NCBI RefSeq assembly: GCF_003336705.1
Contig: NZ_QMDL01000002.1
Location: 107,261 to 171,260, forward strand
Source: Marinobacter litoralis
GTDB lineage: Bacteria > Pseudomonadota > Gammaproteobacteria > Pseudomonadales > Oleiphilaceae
DNA: 64,000 nucleotides
Reading direction: 5' to 3'
This document shows positions 19,718 through 28,174 of the stretch, piece by piece (within the stretch, counting starts at the first letter, position 1; each line of letters begins with the position of its first letter). The notes beneath the pieces were generated by a model, which saw only the letters and a list, made by a program, of their open reading frames with translations, was not told where the DNA came from and searched no databases. Position numbers and translations under genes: made by a program.

Positions 19718-20791
19718 TTATATCGGCCATGCGCCTGCCGGCCGCTGCTTGCGGTATTCATCCATTGAGATCTTGCCAAGCTGCGGTGTGAGCTTACATT
19801 TGCGCTTCCCCCAAGGGTATTCCATCTGTCGCTTCAGCCACTCTACGCCGCCCCCTTGCTTCCAAGCTTCCAAATCCAGATCGCGCCAGAAACGTGGATT
19901 ACGACCGATACGTTTGTCATGCTCTGCGGTGGCAGGATCCAAGTGCCGGAATGGTTCTAGCCTTGGTACGTCAGGTAGGGGTTGCGAGGTGTCCATGTAG
20001 CGCTGGAGCATATCCCAAAGCGCCATCACTTCTTCTTTTGTAGGCTCAACCCGACTAAGGGACGTCTGGCTAAACTGTTTACCGGTATAGCGATGCACAA
20101 ACATCAAGCGATAATAGATACCGCCCGCTTCAATGACGCGCTCAACATAGGCATCGAATTCTTCAAAGGGCGCTGTCAGCTTTTTGCCGCCGGGCATAGC
20201 AAAGCTTACTTGGCCGGTTTCTCGGCTGAAGAAGCTTTCACCCGCTGTTAGGCCACGTTCCATGAGTTGTCCAAGAAATTTGTCGAACGGCCGCAGTAAA
20301 AATGCAAAAGCACCTACGACCCACGGCGTGGTTTTTATAAGAATTAGAATTGATAGTGGTAGCCAAATAGCAACGGCAAGTAGCATTACCAACATAAAAA
20401 CGATATCTGAAGCATTAACTACCAGTTGATAGGCTAAGGAATAGAACCACCATGCCCCACCCACAAGAACGACGCCTCCCCATGCGTATGGTATTAATAA
20501 TAACAGGGCCGACAATCCAATAAACGCTTTACCATTTAGGAATCGAATCTGGCATTGATCCCACCACCAATCACCTGAATTAAAAGCCTCGGGATCTTTT
20601 TGGTCTTGATACTGGATCTGCGCTGAATCTTCAGATACCCGATAAAAAGGCTCGACACCTGCGTAGTCCCCAACAGGCTGCAAATCTTGCCCTAGTCTTT
20701 GCCTGCTTTTTGCTGCTTCTGGGATTGGAGGAATACGCCCCCACCGACTTGGATTTCCCTCACTAGCAAATTCCTTGGCGTTTTCAATCAC
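19718..20791 (-). CDS. Membrane protein of the VgrG-effector module (DUF6708-like, possible immunity/accessory)
   Basis: 357 residues. A soluble N-terminus is followed by two to four hydrophobic segments between about 85 and 175 and a soluble C-terminal domain rich in aromatic and charged residues (YPWGKRKCKLTPQL). The phrase DPEAFNSGDWWWDQ reminds me of DUF6708 proteins found beside T6SS effectors, but I cannot confirm it. The GTG start overlaps the effector stop as GTGA and has AGAGG upstream, so the two are translated together. An inner-membrane location next to a pore-type effector makes an immunity role plausible; this is inference. Confidence 0.72.
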   Translation of the reverse strand: MIENAKEFASEGNPSRWGRIPPIPEAAKSRQRLGQDLQPVGDYAGVEPFYRVSEDSAQIQYQDQKDPEAFNSGDWWWDQCQIRFLNGKAFIGLSALLLLIPYAWGGVVLVGGAWWFYSLAYQLVVNASDIVFMLVMLLAVAIWLPLSILILIKTTPWVVGAFAFLLRPFDKFLGQLMERGLTAGESFFSRETGQVSFAMPGGKKLTAPFEEFDAYVERVIEAGGIYYRLMFVHRYTGKQFSQTSLSRVEPTKEEVMALWDMLQRYMDTSQPLPDVPRLEPFRHLDPATAEHDKRIGRNPRFWRDLDLEAWKQGGGVEWLKRQMEYPWGKRKCKLTPQLGKISMDEYRKQRPAGAWPI

Positions 20792-23700
20792 ACCCTAACC
20801 TCTTTAACAAACCAATAGGGTACCGTGTCATTTTTGAATGGGTTAAACACATGTTTTTCCTTATTCGGCAACACGTCATGGCGAGTCCTATCATAAGCCT
20901 CGTATTCATCTAAAACAGGCATAGGATATCTAATTACTCCCAATTCACTTTCGACAAGGGCTTGTAAAACAACCCGCAAGTAAATTGTTCTTTTTTCGCT
21001 GTATCCATGCCCTCTGATTTCGCCTCCAATCAAACTCTTCTCAACAAGAAAGTGAACAGCACTATTTTCAGGAGCCGGAATCCAGCTCTTGATTCTTTGC
21101 AGCGGTGTATTTTTGGTCAAACTGTATTGATCAACATTCCAAGCGGATGTTTTGGAAGTCTGCACGGTTGTTTTTGTGTACTCCAGCTCTTGGACCCCTA
21201 TTCGTAACCGAGGCTTTTTACTTTGCTGAGCGGCCGAGGCCTTGCCCTTAGATTTCTGACCAAGCTCAAATCTACTGATCAACGGCGAACTTATCGTCAC
21301 TCTGTAATCACTTGGGGAGGGGGCGTGGCCCGAAAACTGTAACTTTTCGAACTCATCCAAATCGCTGAAACGTTTCGCAACGATGTTTAAAGGTGAGAAA
21401 ATACTGAGCAACTGGCTATAGTATGAAGCATCACTAGCCGGAAGGCCGGGGTGACTAGGGCCAACTCCGAATGGGCCTCGTTTCAAAACCTGCTCCATCT
21501 CACTGTCAGTAGATATAGCTGCGTATAAGCTTCCTCCCAGCACCAGCCCCAAGCCAAACAAAGCGATTCCCCAGCCAGGAACTAAAAGCAAGCCAGCCAT
21601 CAATTTCGAAAACGCGAAAATGCTGCCGCCCACTACTGCAAGTGCGTGCCCCAAAGCCGCATCCATATCTCCTCGACTTATGCTGTTCCGATAATCCCAA
21701 GAACTTACAGCCACAGTTACTCCGACGGCAAAAAAGTTTACAAGAGATATAGTGCGCACAATGGTACTCGCGCCATCCTTCATGAGCTTCTTATGTATGA
21801 CTGGGCCTATCACCGGTATTGATTTCATCTCAAAGAGTGGCCGTAGTATTACTGATGAGACAAGTCTCCCTTCAGAGGCAGCACCCAAAGAATGGAGTTT
21901 CATCAGCGCAGTTGAAAGATCCAAGCCTGCACTAACGAACTTTGCTAGAGAATACCCAACTTCGCCTGACCTACTTTGTTTTAAAGCCAAAAGTTCAGAG
22001 ATAATATTATATGCAGCTAACCCAACCAAAACTCGAGAAACGCCCGGCCCATCAGCAACGGCTTTCGCCTTGTTTGCCCAATCAAATTTCCAAGCCCTGA
22101 ACTTCAGAGCCTCCGAGTGATCAATCGGCAACACAAACACCCAAGTATGCGCTGCAGCCTTCGCTACCGTTTCGCCAATCTCGTCTGCAAGGCGAGCCGG
22201 ACTTGTAGAAGCGACTTTTTTACCGGTCTGATCCACACGATCCGCGAAAAGGTAATCGTTGCGTCTCGTTAAGGCTTCGCTTTGAAGATCTAAATCTGTC
22301 AGCCCGAAAGATACGCCCTTCCCATGAACACCTACTATGCTAAATCGCGTGAGATCGACCGCATCTCGACGCATCACTTGCAATTCCCCACCGAGTTTTG
22401 GATCTGCAACATCCGCGACCGCACTGACTGCAGAAAATACACGCTCCAGTTTGATAGCTTTCAAATCGCCGCTCTCGCGTAGGCGATCTGCCGTTTTTAA
22501 AACCGCCGCGCTCCATCCTGACAGCGCAGTTTCTACCATGCCCACAACCTTACCCGCAGTACCTACTGAGACAGCAGAACCATTGCCGAGTGCTTCGTTG
22601 GATTCGGTGTTCCCTGACTCCTGTGTTAAGTGTTGGGCCAAGGCACTCACAGACGACAAACCCACCTCATTCAAGTGGTCGCCGGCGAGCCATTCTTTGT
22701 CCATAGCCAATGTTCTCAATTGAGGTATTAGTGAATGATCCTCGCTACCTGACTCTATACTCTCGACGATTGCATCAATAAGAGTGTTATTTTTTAGCAC
22801 TAGGTTAAGTACCCGCACCAATATCGGGGGCTGCCCAAAACTCTGTGCCCTCAAAACCCCTGGCAGCTGTTGGACCAGATCAAGCAAGTTCGTTTCAAGA
22901 GCAAAAGCTTCGCATGGACCAAGACCACCGTGATTCAGATAGTCACCGCAGGCCACGCCAAAATCACCACCTATAATAAGGCTCTCCAGACATTCCAAAT
23001 GCTCAGTTATTTTTTTGAACGTTGCCTCGCGTTCAGATTGCTCGAGTATTCTATGCAGCTTTTTCTGATCCACCGCAGATCGAAGTTTTTTTATATGCCC
23101 GTCAGAGGCACGTACCTGTGGATGGAATAGAGTTTGATGTATTAACGTGGCCGAATGCACCAGAGGCTTGTCTTGTATCGAAACATCAATGGCATCGAAA
23201 TAATGTAGGGCCAAGTGGATCTGCGCTAAACAGTGCCGCATTTTGAACAAAGGATCAGGTAAAGCTACGCAGGCAATGCCTTTCTGCTTGCGAAGATGAT
23301 GGAGAAGATCCGCCCCCGCCGGACACGATAGGCCGAAAGAACTCGCCTCACCACCTTCATCGCTCTCCTCTCCCTCGTTAGGCGCCGTCGCTTTAACCGC
23401 CATATCAAGGGGACTACCCATCATTTGCTCAGCGTAGGTCATCGGGTCGGCTACATCGGGGTGAGTGCTCTCTTTCGACGATCCCTCTTTGGCGCTCCTC
23501 TCGTTAGTTTGGAACAACGTTGAGAGCTTGCTGTAAAGCTCATTCTCAGCAGGCCTTTCAAAACTAGGAACAAAATCGGCAGGGTTTTCGATCATAAGCT
23601 CAACGCCGAGATCCCGGTGTCTAAGCTCTGGGACATCCTCAACACGTGATGCAGGAAAACCGGATTGAAAATTTAGGGAATCTACCGTGGTGACGGCCCA

Positions 23701-24306
23701 AGCGTGCCCCACAGCCGTTGTTCTGGCGTTTCGAAGCGCCTCATTCTTTTCGAGCTTTTCAACGTAATACCAATCCCACTGGATTTCACTGTAAGCCATG
23801 CGGAAATCGTGCATCACCGCCTGTCCCTGCAGAAAAACCGGCATTAGCACATCATCGAGCCATTGACCTACGGACTGACGAACCCTCCGGCACTCAGCGT
23901 CCGGCTTACCCGCTTTCTGTCGCACGGCCTGTAGATCAACATCGCTAAATTGAGAGTCCGGACTAATCTCCAACTCCCGCCAAAGCCGATCTTTCCGAAA
24001 AATATACAAATAGCCAGGGCGCAGAAGCGCTACGCCCTTCCCTTGATTAATCGTTAGCCCGCCAGATTTCACAGGCAGATTACTAGCGATCTCTGCCAAC
24101 GGCTTTACCCTAAGCAGGGTATTCTCCTGGTAGTCTTCACGCTCAATATTGGACCGAGCATTTTCAAGAAGAGGGATGGCAATCTTGCCGCCATCTCGCT
24201 TGGGTACCGTCAGCACCAAATCCTTTGGGTCAGCATCGTCATATTCGGCCTTTCTCAGAATCGAGCGATCCCTGGACTCATCCACAAAACCCACTGTGTC
24301 AGTCAT
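20788..24306 (-). CDS. Type VI secretion effector, VasX / BTH_I2691-like
   Basis: 1172 residues. The N-terminal region carries GVALLRPGYLYIFRKDRLW (about residue 90), the hallmark of the VasX N-terminal domain. A long middle region follows. Hydrophobic helices cluster at about 860-935 (VNFFAVGVTVAVSSW, MAGLLLVPGWGIALFGLGL), the arrangement expected of a colicin-like membrane-damaging toxin. The C-terminal ~230 residues are soluble. The ATG overlaps the vgrG stop (ATGA). Known VasX disrupts inner membranes of target cells; that activity is inferred here. No DUF4123 or similar adaptor gene is next to it. Confidence 0.82.
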   Translation of the reverse strand: MTDTVGFVDESRDRSILRKAEYDDADPKDLVLTVPKRDGGKIAIPLLENARSNIEREDYQENTLLRVKPLAEIASNLPVKSGGLTINQGKGVALLRPGYLYIFRKDRLWRELEISPDSQFSDVDLQAVRQKAGKPDAECRRVRQSVGQWLDDVLMPVFLQGQAVMHDFRMAYSEIQWDWYYVEKLEKNEALRNARTTAVGHAWAVTTVDSLNFQSGFPASRVEDVPELRHRDLGVELMIENPADFVPSFERPAENELYSKLSTLFQTNERSAKEGSSKESTHPDVADPMTYAEQMMGSPLDMAVKATAPNEGEESDEGGEASSFGLSCPAGADLLHHLRKQKGIACVALPDPLFKMRHCLAQIHLALHYFDAIDVSIQDKPLVHSATLIHQTLFHPQVRASDGHIKKLRSAVDQKKLHRILEQSEREATFKKITEHLECLESLIIGGDFGVACGDYLNHGGLGPCEAFALETNLLDLVQQLPGVLRAQSFGQPPILVRVLNLVLKNNTLIDAIVESIESGSEDHSLIPQLRTLAMDKEWLAGDHLNEVGLSSVSALAQHLTQESGNTESNEALGNGSAVSVGTAGKVVGMVETALSGWSAAVLKTADRLRESGDLKAIKLERVFSAVSAVADVADPKLGGELQVMRRDAVDLTRFSIVGVHGKGVSFGLTDLDLQSEALTRRNDYLFADRVDQTGKKVASTSPARLADEIGETVAKAAAHTWVFVLPIDHSEALKFRAWKFDWANKAKAVADGPGVSRVLVGLAAYNIISELLALKQSRSGEVGYSLAKFVSAGLDLSTALMKLHSLGAASEGRLVSSVILRPLFEMKSIPVIGPVIHKKLMKDGASTIVRTISLVNFFAVGVTVAVSSWDYRNSISRGDMDAALGHALAVVGGSIFAFSKLMAGLLLVPGWGIALFGLGLVLGGSLYAAISTDSEMEQVLKRGPFGVGPSHPGLPASDASYYSQLLSIFSPLNIVAKRFSDLDEFEKLQFSGHAPSPSDYRVTISSPLISRFELGQKSKGKASAAQQSKKPRLRIGVQELEYTKTTVQTSKTSAWNVDQYSLTKNTPLQRIKSWIPAPENSAVHFLVEKSLIGGEIRGHGYSEKRTIYLRVVLQALVESELGVIRYPMPVLDEYEAYDRTRHDVLPNKEKHVFNPFKNDTVPYWFVKEVRV

Positions 24307-26423
24307 CCGTTTGCTTCCCCTTCCGTTCCTCTTACAGCCTCGACTGAATCCCGCTCGAGATTACCTCCAATGACATCAATAATCAGTTTTCGATCAGCTC
24401 CCGGTAACGGCTCAGCATCCATCTGGTCAGGAACGGCTGATTTACGCTGCGCCACATTTGCCAATTTAGATGATTGCGGCATTGCTGCTCCATCGTTCCC
24501 AAGCACCTGGGGCAGTTCCGGAGCAGCTACGCTGTGCCCACTCCCACTCCCCGGCGCCCCACCCGAATTAATCTTGATTCCCGGCCCGCTCAGCGTCACC
24601 CCACTGGGGTCCAGTTTGATAAAACTCCCGCCACCGGAAATGGTCAGCTCAGCGCCCGCATCCAGCACCACCTTGGCACCGGCTTTGTGGTGCACTTCTG
24701 TGCCGGCTTCTGACGCCATGGTTCGAGCAGTCTTCTGATGAAAAGTACCGCCTACAGTTTGGCTACAATCTGCGCTAACGGACAGTCGGCTTTCGCCATC
24801 GGTAGTGCAGTTTTCAGCCGCTTTGACGTGGTTGAATTGGTCGTTCTCCACCGTTATATGGCCGTCATTTTTGATCACTTCCGTGCGGTTGTTTTCCGTG
24901 AGCAGGCCCAGGTCTTTCTGGGCATGAACGTAAATTTGCTCTTCGCCGGCTTCATCCTCAAAACGCAGTTCGTTGCTGCCTTCACCCTTGTGGGTTTTGG
25001 TTTTTAACGTGGTGCGGGTTTTGTGTTCCGGCAAGGCGTACGGTGGCGTATTCGTGGCGTGGTAGGTACGGCCGGTGATGATGGGTTGATCCGGATCGCC
25101 GTCGAGGAAGCTGACAATCACTTCGTTGCCAATTCTCGGTAGCGCCATAAAGCCATATTGGCCGCCAGCCCAGCCTTGGGAGACGCGGAGCCAAGCGCTG
25201 CTGTGTTCGTCGTTTTTCGAGTAACGGTCCCAAGGGAATCGCACTTTTACGCGGCCGTATTGGTCGCAGTGAATCTCTTCGCCTTCCGGGCCGGTCACAA
25301 TGGCTATCTGAGGGCCGTCCATCATGGGTTTGTGTTCACAGAGGGCGCGCCAGGTTTTATCGGCGGGGATGGCGGTGAATTCGTTTGTGTAGCTGGTTGG
25401 CTCGCTACCGCCTTCTTCTTCCAGCGCTTGCGGTTGTTTGCCGGTGTGGGTGATGGCGGTCAGCAGCCATTCCCGGTTCAGGCTTTGGCTGTCGTGGTCT
25501 TGCAGTTCCACTTTGGCACCGGCGGCAAAGTCCGGGCGGTTGCTTTTGCCTTTGGCGACGGAGGCATCGTTTCTCAGCGCGTCTAAACGAGTCTGGGTAA
25601 ACGGCTGGCCGCTGGCGTCGGCTTTGTAGCGGCCGGGGTAATCATAATGTTGATAGTCTTCCCGATGGTTCACACCACCGGCACTCTGTTCGTGCATCAG
25701 AGCGTAGGCGGGGTTCTTGAAGGTGTAGTCTTTCATCGCCACCGATGAAGCCCGCACACGTTCTTCGTAGGCGAAGCTGAAGATGCAGGCCTGTTGGGTG
25801 CTGCCGCCGGCTTTGGTGTTGCATTCTACCGGGTCTAGTTTGGGCGCATCACCGTGATGGTCGGCGATGACTAACGCGGGCTGCTCTTCGCCATCTATGC
25901 TGCCGTGTTGGTAGCGGTAGTGCCAACCTTCTTCCGCAGCCAGTCGTTCAACAAATTTCAGGTCGCTTTCGCGGTGCTGGACACAGTATTCCCGCTCCTC
26001 GGGGGAGCGCTTCAGGTCGAACACCGTATCCACAATGCCCCGTTCCTCCAGCAATGTGCGCACAATGGCATCGGTGGTCTGGGCCTGGAAAATCCGGCTG
26101 TTGTGCATTAAGCCCAATCGCCACACCGGAGGCTGAATCACCACTTCGTAATGGGTGCGGCGGTGACCGGTGTTGCCCCTAATAAATTCGTTCACCACTC
26201 CAGTAAAGCGGCGCAGAGGCTGACCGTCTTGCCACACCACCAGATCCACCGGCTGTTCCATTACATCCGCTGCTTGCACGTCCGGGTCGGTGCTGGCCAG
26301 TTTCAAACGGCCATGGGAGAGCGTGGATAAACCTTCGGTGAGCACAAAACTGGCGACCACGAAGTGGTCTGAGGGGAATTCGCCAACACGGGCGGTGAAC
26401 TGCAATCCGCTTGCCTGGGGCAT
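24303..26423 (-). CDS. vgrG: Type VI secretion tip protein VgrG
   Basis: 706 residues. A gp27-like region (about 1-370) contains SDLKFVERLAAEEGWHYRYQ. A gp5-like OB fold holds HCDQYGRVKVRFPWDR and WLRVSQGWAGGQYGF with RIGNEVIVSFLDGDPDQPI. The DUF2345 beta-needle extension (to about 610) is followed by a Gly/Ser/Pro-rich tail of about 90 residues that is unlike the core. It forms the spike of the T6SS with cargo attached. No hcp, tss or PAAR gene is in the window, so this is an orphan vgrG. First gene of a three-gene overlapping operon. Confidence 0.96.
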   Translation of the reverse strand: MPQASGLQFTARVGEFPSDHFVVASFVLTEGLSTLSHGRLKLASTDPDVQAADVMEQPVDLVVWQDGQPLRRFTGVVNEFIRGNTGHRRTHYEVVIQPPVWRLGLMHNSRIFQAQTTDAIVRTLLEERGIVDTVFDLKRSPEEREYCVQHRESDLKFVERLAAEEGWHYRYQHGSIDGEEQPALVIADHHGDAPKLDPVECNTKAGGSTQQACIFSFAYEERVRASSVAMKDYTFKNPAYALMHEQSAGGVNHREDYQHYDYPGRYKADASGQPFTQTRLDALRNDASVAKGKSNRPDFAAGAKVELQDHDSQSLNREWLLTAITHTGKQPQALEEEGGSEPTSYTNEFTAIPADKTWRALCEHKPMMDGPQIAIVTGPEGEEIHCDQYGRVKVRFPWDRYSKNDEHSSAWLRVSQGWAGGQYGFMALPRIGNEVIVSFLDGDPDQPIITGRTYHATNTPPYALPEHKTRTTLKTKTHKGEGSNELRFEDEAGEEQIYVHAQKDLGLLTENNRTEVIKNDGHITVENDQFNHVKAAENCTTDGESRLSVSADCSQTVGGTFHQKTARTMASEAGTEVHHKAGAKVVLDAGAELTISGGGSFIKLDPSGVTLSGPGIKINSGGAPGSGSGHSVAAPELPQVLGNDGAAMPQSSKLANVAQRKSAVPDQMDAEPLPGADRKLIIDVIGGNLERDSVEAVRGTEGEANG

Positions 26424-26585
26424 AACTTCGATCCCTGAAGTTTAAAAGTGAAAACCGACTCCTCCTGAGTCTGCGCCGATTATAACGGCCCTATTTTCGA
26501 ATACAAACCACCGGTACCTGCACCACATCTCAAACTCCAAACTTTTAATGCCGGTTGCATTTATCCAACCCCCTCTGCACTCTGT

Positions 26586-26639
26586 GGGGTCAGACCCCCG
26601 ATACATTTCATGCCATCAAATGCGCGGGGGTCTGACCCC
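26586..26639. repeat. Palindromic REP-like element, copy 2
   Basis: 54 bases. GGGGTCAGACCCCC (26586-26599) pairs with GGGGGTCTGACCCC (26626-26639); inside, CATTT pairs with AAATG. It lies 20 bases before the selO start in the 235-base spacer shared with divergent vgrG. Same length, orientation and inner pattern as copy 3 behind selO. Confidence 0.88.
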
Positions 26640-26658
26640 ATTGTTGAAGAGTCGAGTT

Positions 26659-28113
26659 ATGAGCACGAATGCTTTTAAGGTGGAACACCGTTATCTGGAG
26701 CTGCCAGACAGCTTCTATTCCCGGGTGATGCCCACGCCGCTTTCCGATGCGAAGATGGTGTGTTTTAACCACGCTCTTGCCGAGCAGATGGGTTTTCATG
26801 CCCGCGAAGAAGACGGCTGGACCAATATAGGTGCAGGGGCGGAGCTGCTTGAAGGTATGGACCCGGTGGCGATGAAGTACACCGGCCATCAGTTCGGCGC
26901 CTACAACCCCGAACTGGGCGATGGCCGTGGCGTGCTGCTCTGGGAAACCGTTGCGCCCGATGGCACACGCTGGGACTGGCATCTCAAAGGCGCGGGCACC
27001 ACGCCCTACTCCCGTTTCGGAGATGGCCGTGCGGTATTGCGCTCCACCATTCGGGAATACCTGTGTTCGGAAGCGATGCATGGCTTAGGCATCCCAACCA
27101 CACGTGCGCTGTTTATGGTGAGCGCGAAAGAACCGGTTCGAAGAGAATCCATTGAAACAGCCGCCAACCTCATGCGCGTGGCTCAAAGCCACATTCGCTT
27201 CGGCCACTTCGAATTCGCCGCACATCACGAAGGCCCGGACGCGGTGAAAACGCTGTTGGAACATGTCATCAGTCTGCATTTCCCCCACCTGATTAACCTA
27301 CCAGAACAGCAGCGTTACGCGCGCTGGCTGGAAGAAGTCGTGGAACGCACAGCCCGGCTCATCGCCGACTGGCAAGCAGTGGGTTTCTGCCACGGCGTGA
27401 TGAACAGCGACAATATGTCGATCATCGGCGACACCTTCGATTTCGGCCCCTACGCCTTCCTGGATGATTTCGACGCTGGCTACATCTGCAACCACACCGA
27501 CCAAGGCGGCCGATACGCCTACAACCGCCAACCTCAAATGGGCTTCACCAACTGTCAATATCTGGCCAGCGCGCTGCTGCCGGTGATGGATGAAGACACC
27601 ATTCGTCAGAGCCTAAGCCGTTATGAAAGCGCCTACAACGAACGTTTCAAACACAACATGTGCGGCAAACTCGGGCTGGAAGAAGGCGACGAAGGCGACC
27701 TAAGCCTGATCATGGACACCTTCAGCATGCTGCACGAACACAAAGTGGACTACACCCACTTCTTCCGCGGCCTCTCCAACTTGAACAGCCACGGCCACGC
27801 ACCGGTTCGGGACCTGTTCGTCGATCGCAGTATCGCCGACGAATGGCTGGAACGGTACGAAGCCCGCCTGCAAAAAGAAACCCGCGCCCACGACGAGCGG
27901 GAATACGCCATGCGCCAGGTAAACCCGAAATACATCCTTCGAAACTACCTGGCCCAGCAAGTGATTCTGGAAGCCCAAAACGGCGACTACGCCCCAATGA
28001 AAGAATTACTAAAGGTGTTAGAAAACCCGTTTGATGAGCACCCCGGTTACGAACACTTTGCCGCCGCACCACCAGATTGGGGCAAGCACATGAACATCAG
28101 CTGCTCATCCTAA
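26659..28113 (+). CDS. selO: Protein adenylyltransferase SelO (YdiU family)
   Basis: 484 residues. A kinase-like fold that transfers AMP to Ser, Thr or Tyr of proteins, linked to redox stress (known for E. coli SelO). Motifs seen: YTGHQFGAYNPELGDGRG, WDWHLKGAGTTPYSRFGDGR, then CHGVMNSDNMSI and DFGPYAFLDDFD with the metal-binding Asn and Asp. The C-terminus is CSS; the Cys at the third-last position is where animal SELO has selenocysteine. The ATG at 26659 starts MSTNAFKVEHRYLEL; the frame is open further upstream, but only through the repeat. Flanked on both sides by repeat copies. Confidence 0.95.
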   Translation: MSTNAFKVEHRYLELPDSFYSRVMPTPLSDAKMVCFNHALAEQMGFHAREEDGWTNIGAGAELLEGMDPVAMKYTGHQFGAYNPELGDGRGVLLWETVAPDGTRWDWHLKGAGTTPYSRFGDGRAVLRSTIREYLCSEAMHGLGIPTTRALFMVSAKEPVRRESIETAANLMRVAQSHIRFGHFEFAAHHEGPDAVKTLLEHVISLHFPHLINLPEQQRYARWLEEVVERTARLIADWQAVGFCHGVMNSDNMSIIGDTFDFGPYAFLDDFDAGYICNHTDQGGRYAYNRQPQMGFTNCQYLASALLPVMDEDTIRQSLSRYESAYNERFKHNMCGKLGLEEGDEGDLSLIMDTFSMLHEHKVDYTHFFRGLSNLNSHGHAPVRDLFVDRSIADEWLERYEARLQKETRAHDEREYAMRQVNPKYILRNYLAQQVILEAQNGDYAPMKELLKVLENPFDEHPGYEHFAAAPPDWGKHMNISCSS

Positions 28114-28117
28114 CAAT

Positions 28118-28171
28118 GGGGTCAGACCCCCCATACATTTGGCCAGCCGAAATGCTCGGGGGTCTGACCCC
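28118..28171. repeat. Palindromic REP-like element, copy 3
   Basis: 54 bases. GGGGTCAGACCCCC (28118-28131) pairs with GGGGGTCTGACCCC (28158-28171), with ATACATTT and AAATGC inside as in copy 2. It begins five bases after the selO stop and ends four bases before the stop of the convergent ampG-like gene, so it can also serve as a bidirectional hairpin. Confidence 0.88.
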
Positions 28172-28174
28172 GGT

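Noticed and set aside
26548..26658. SelO start at 26548
   Set aside because: The extension is encoded by the palindromic repeat and has no homology-like content; ATG 26659 matches family starts.
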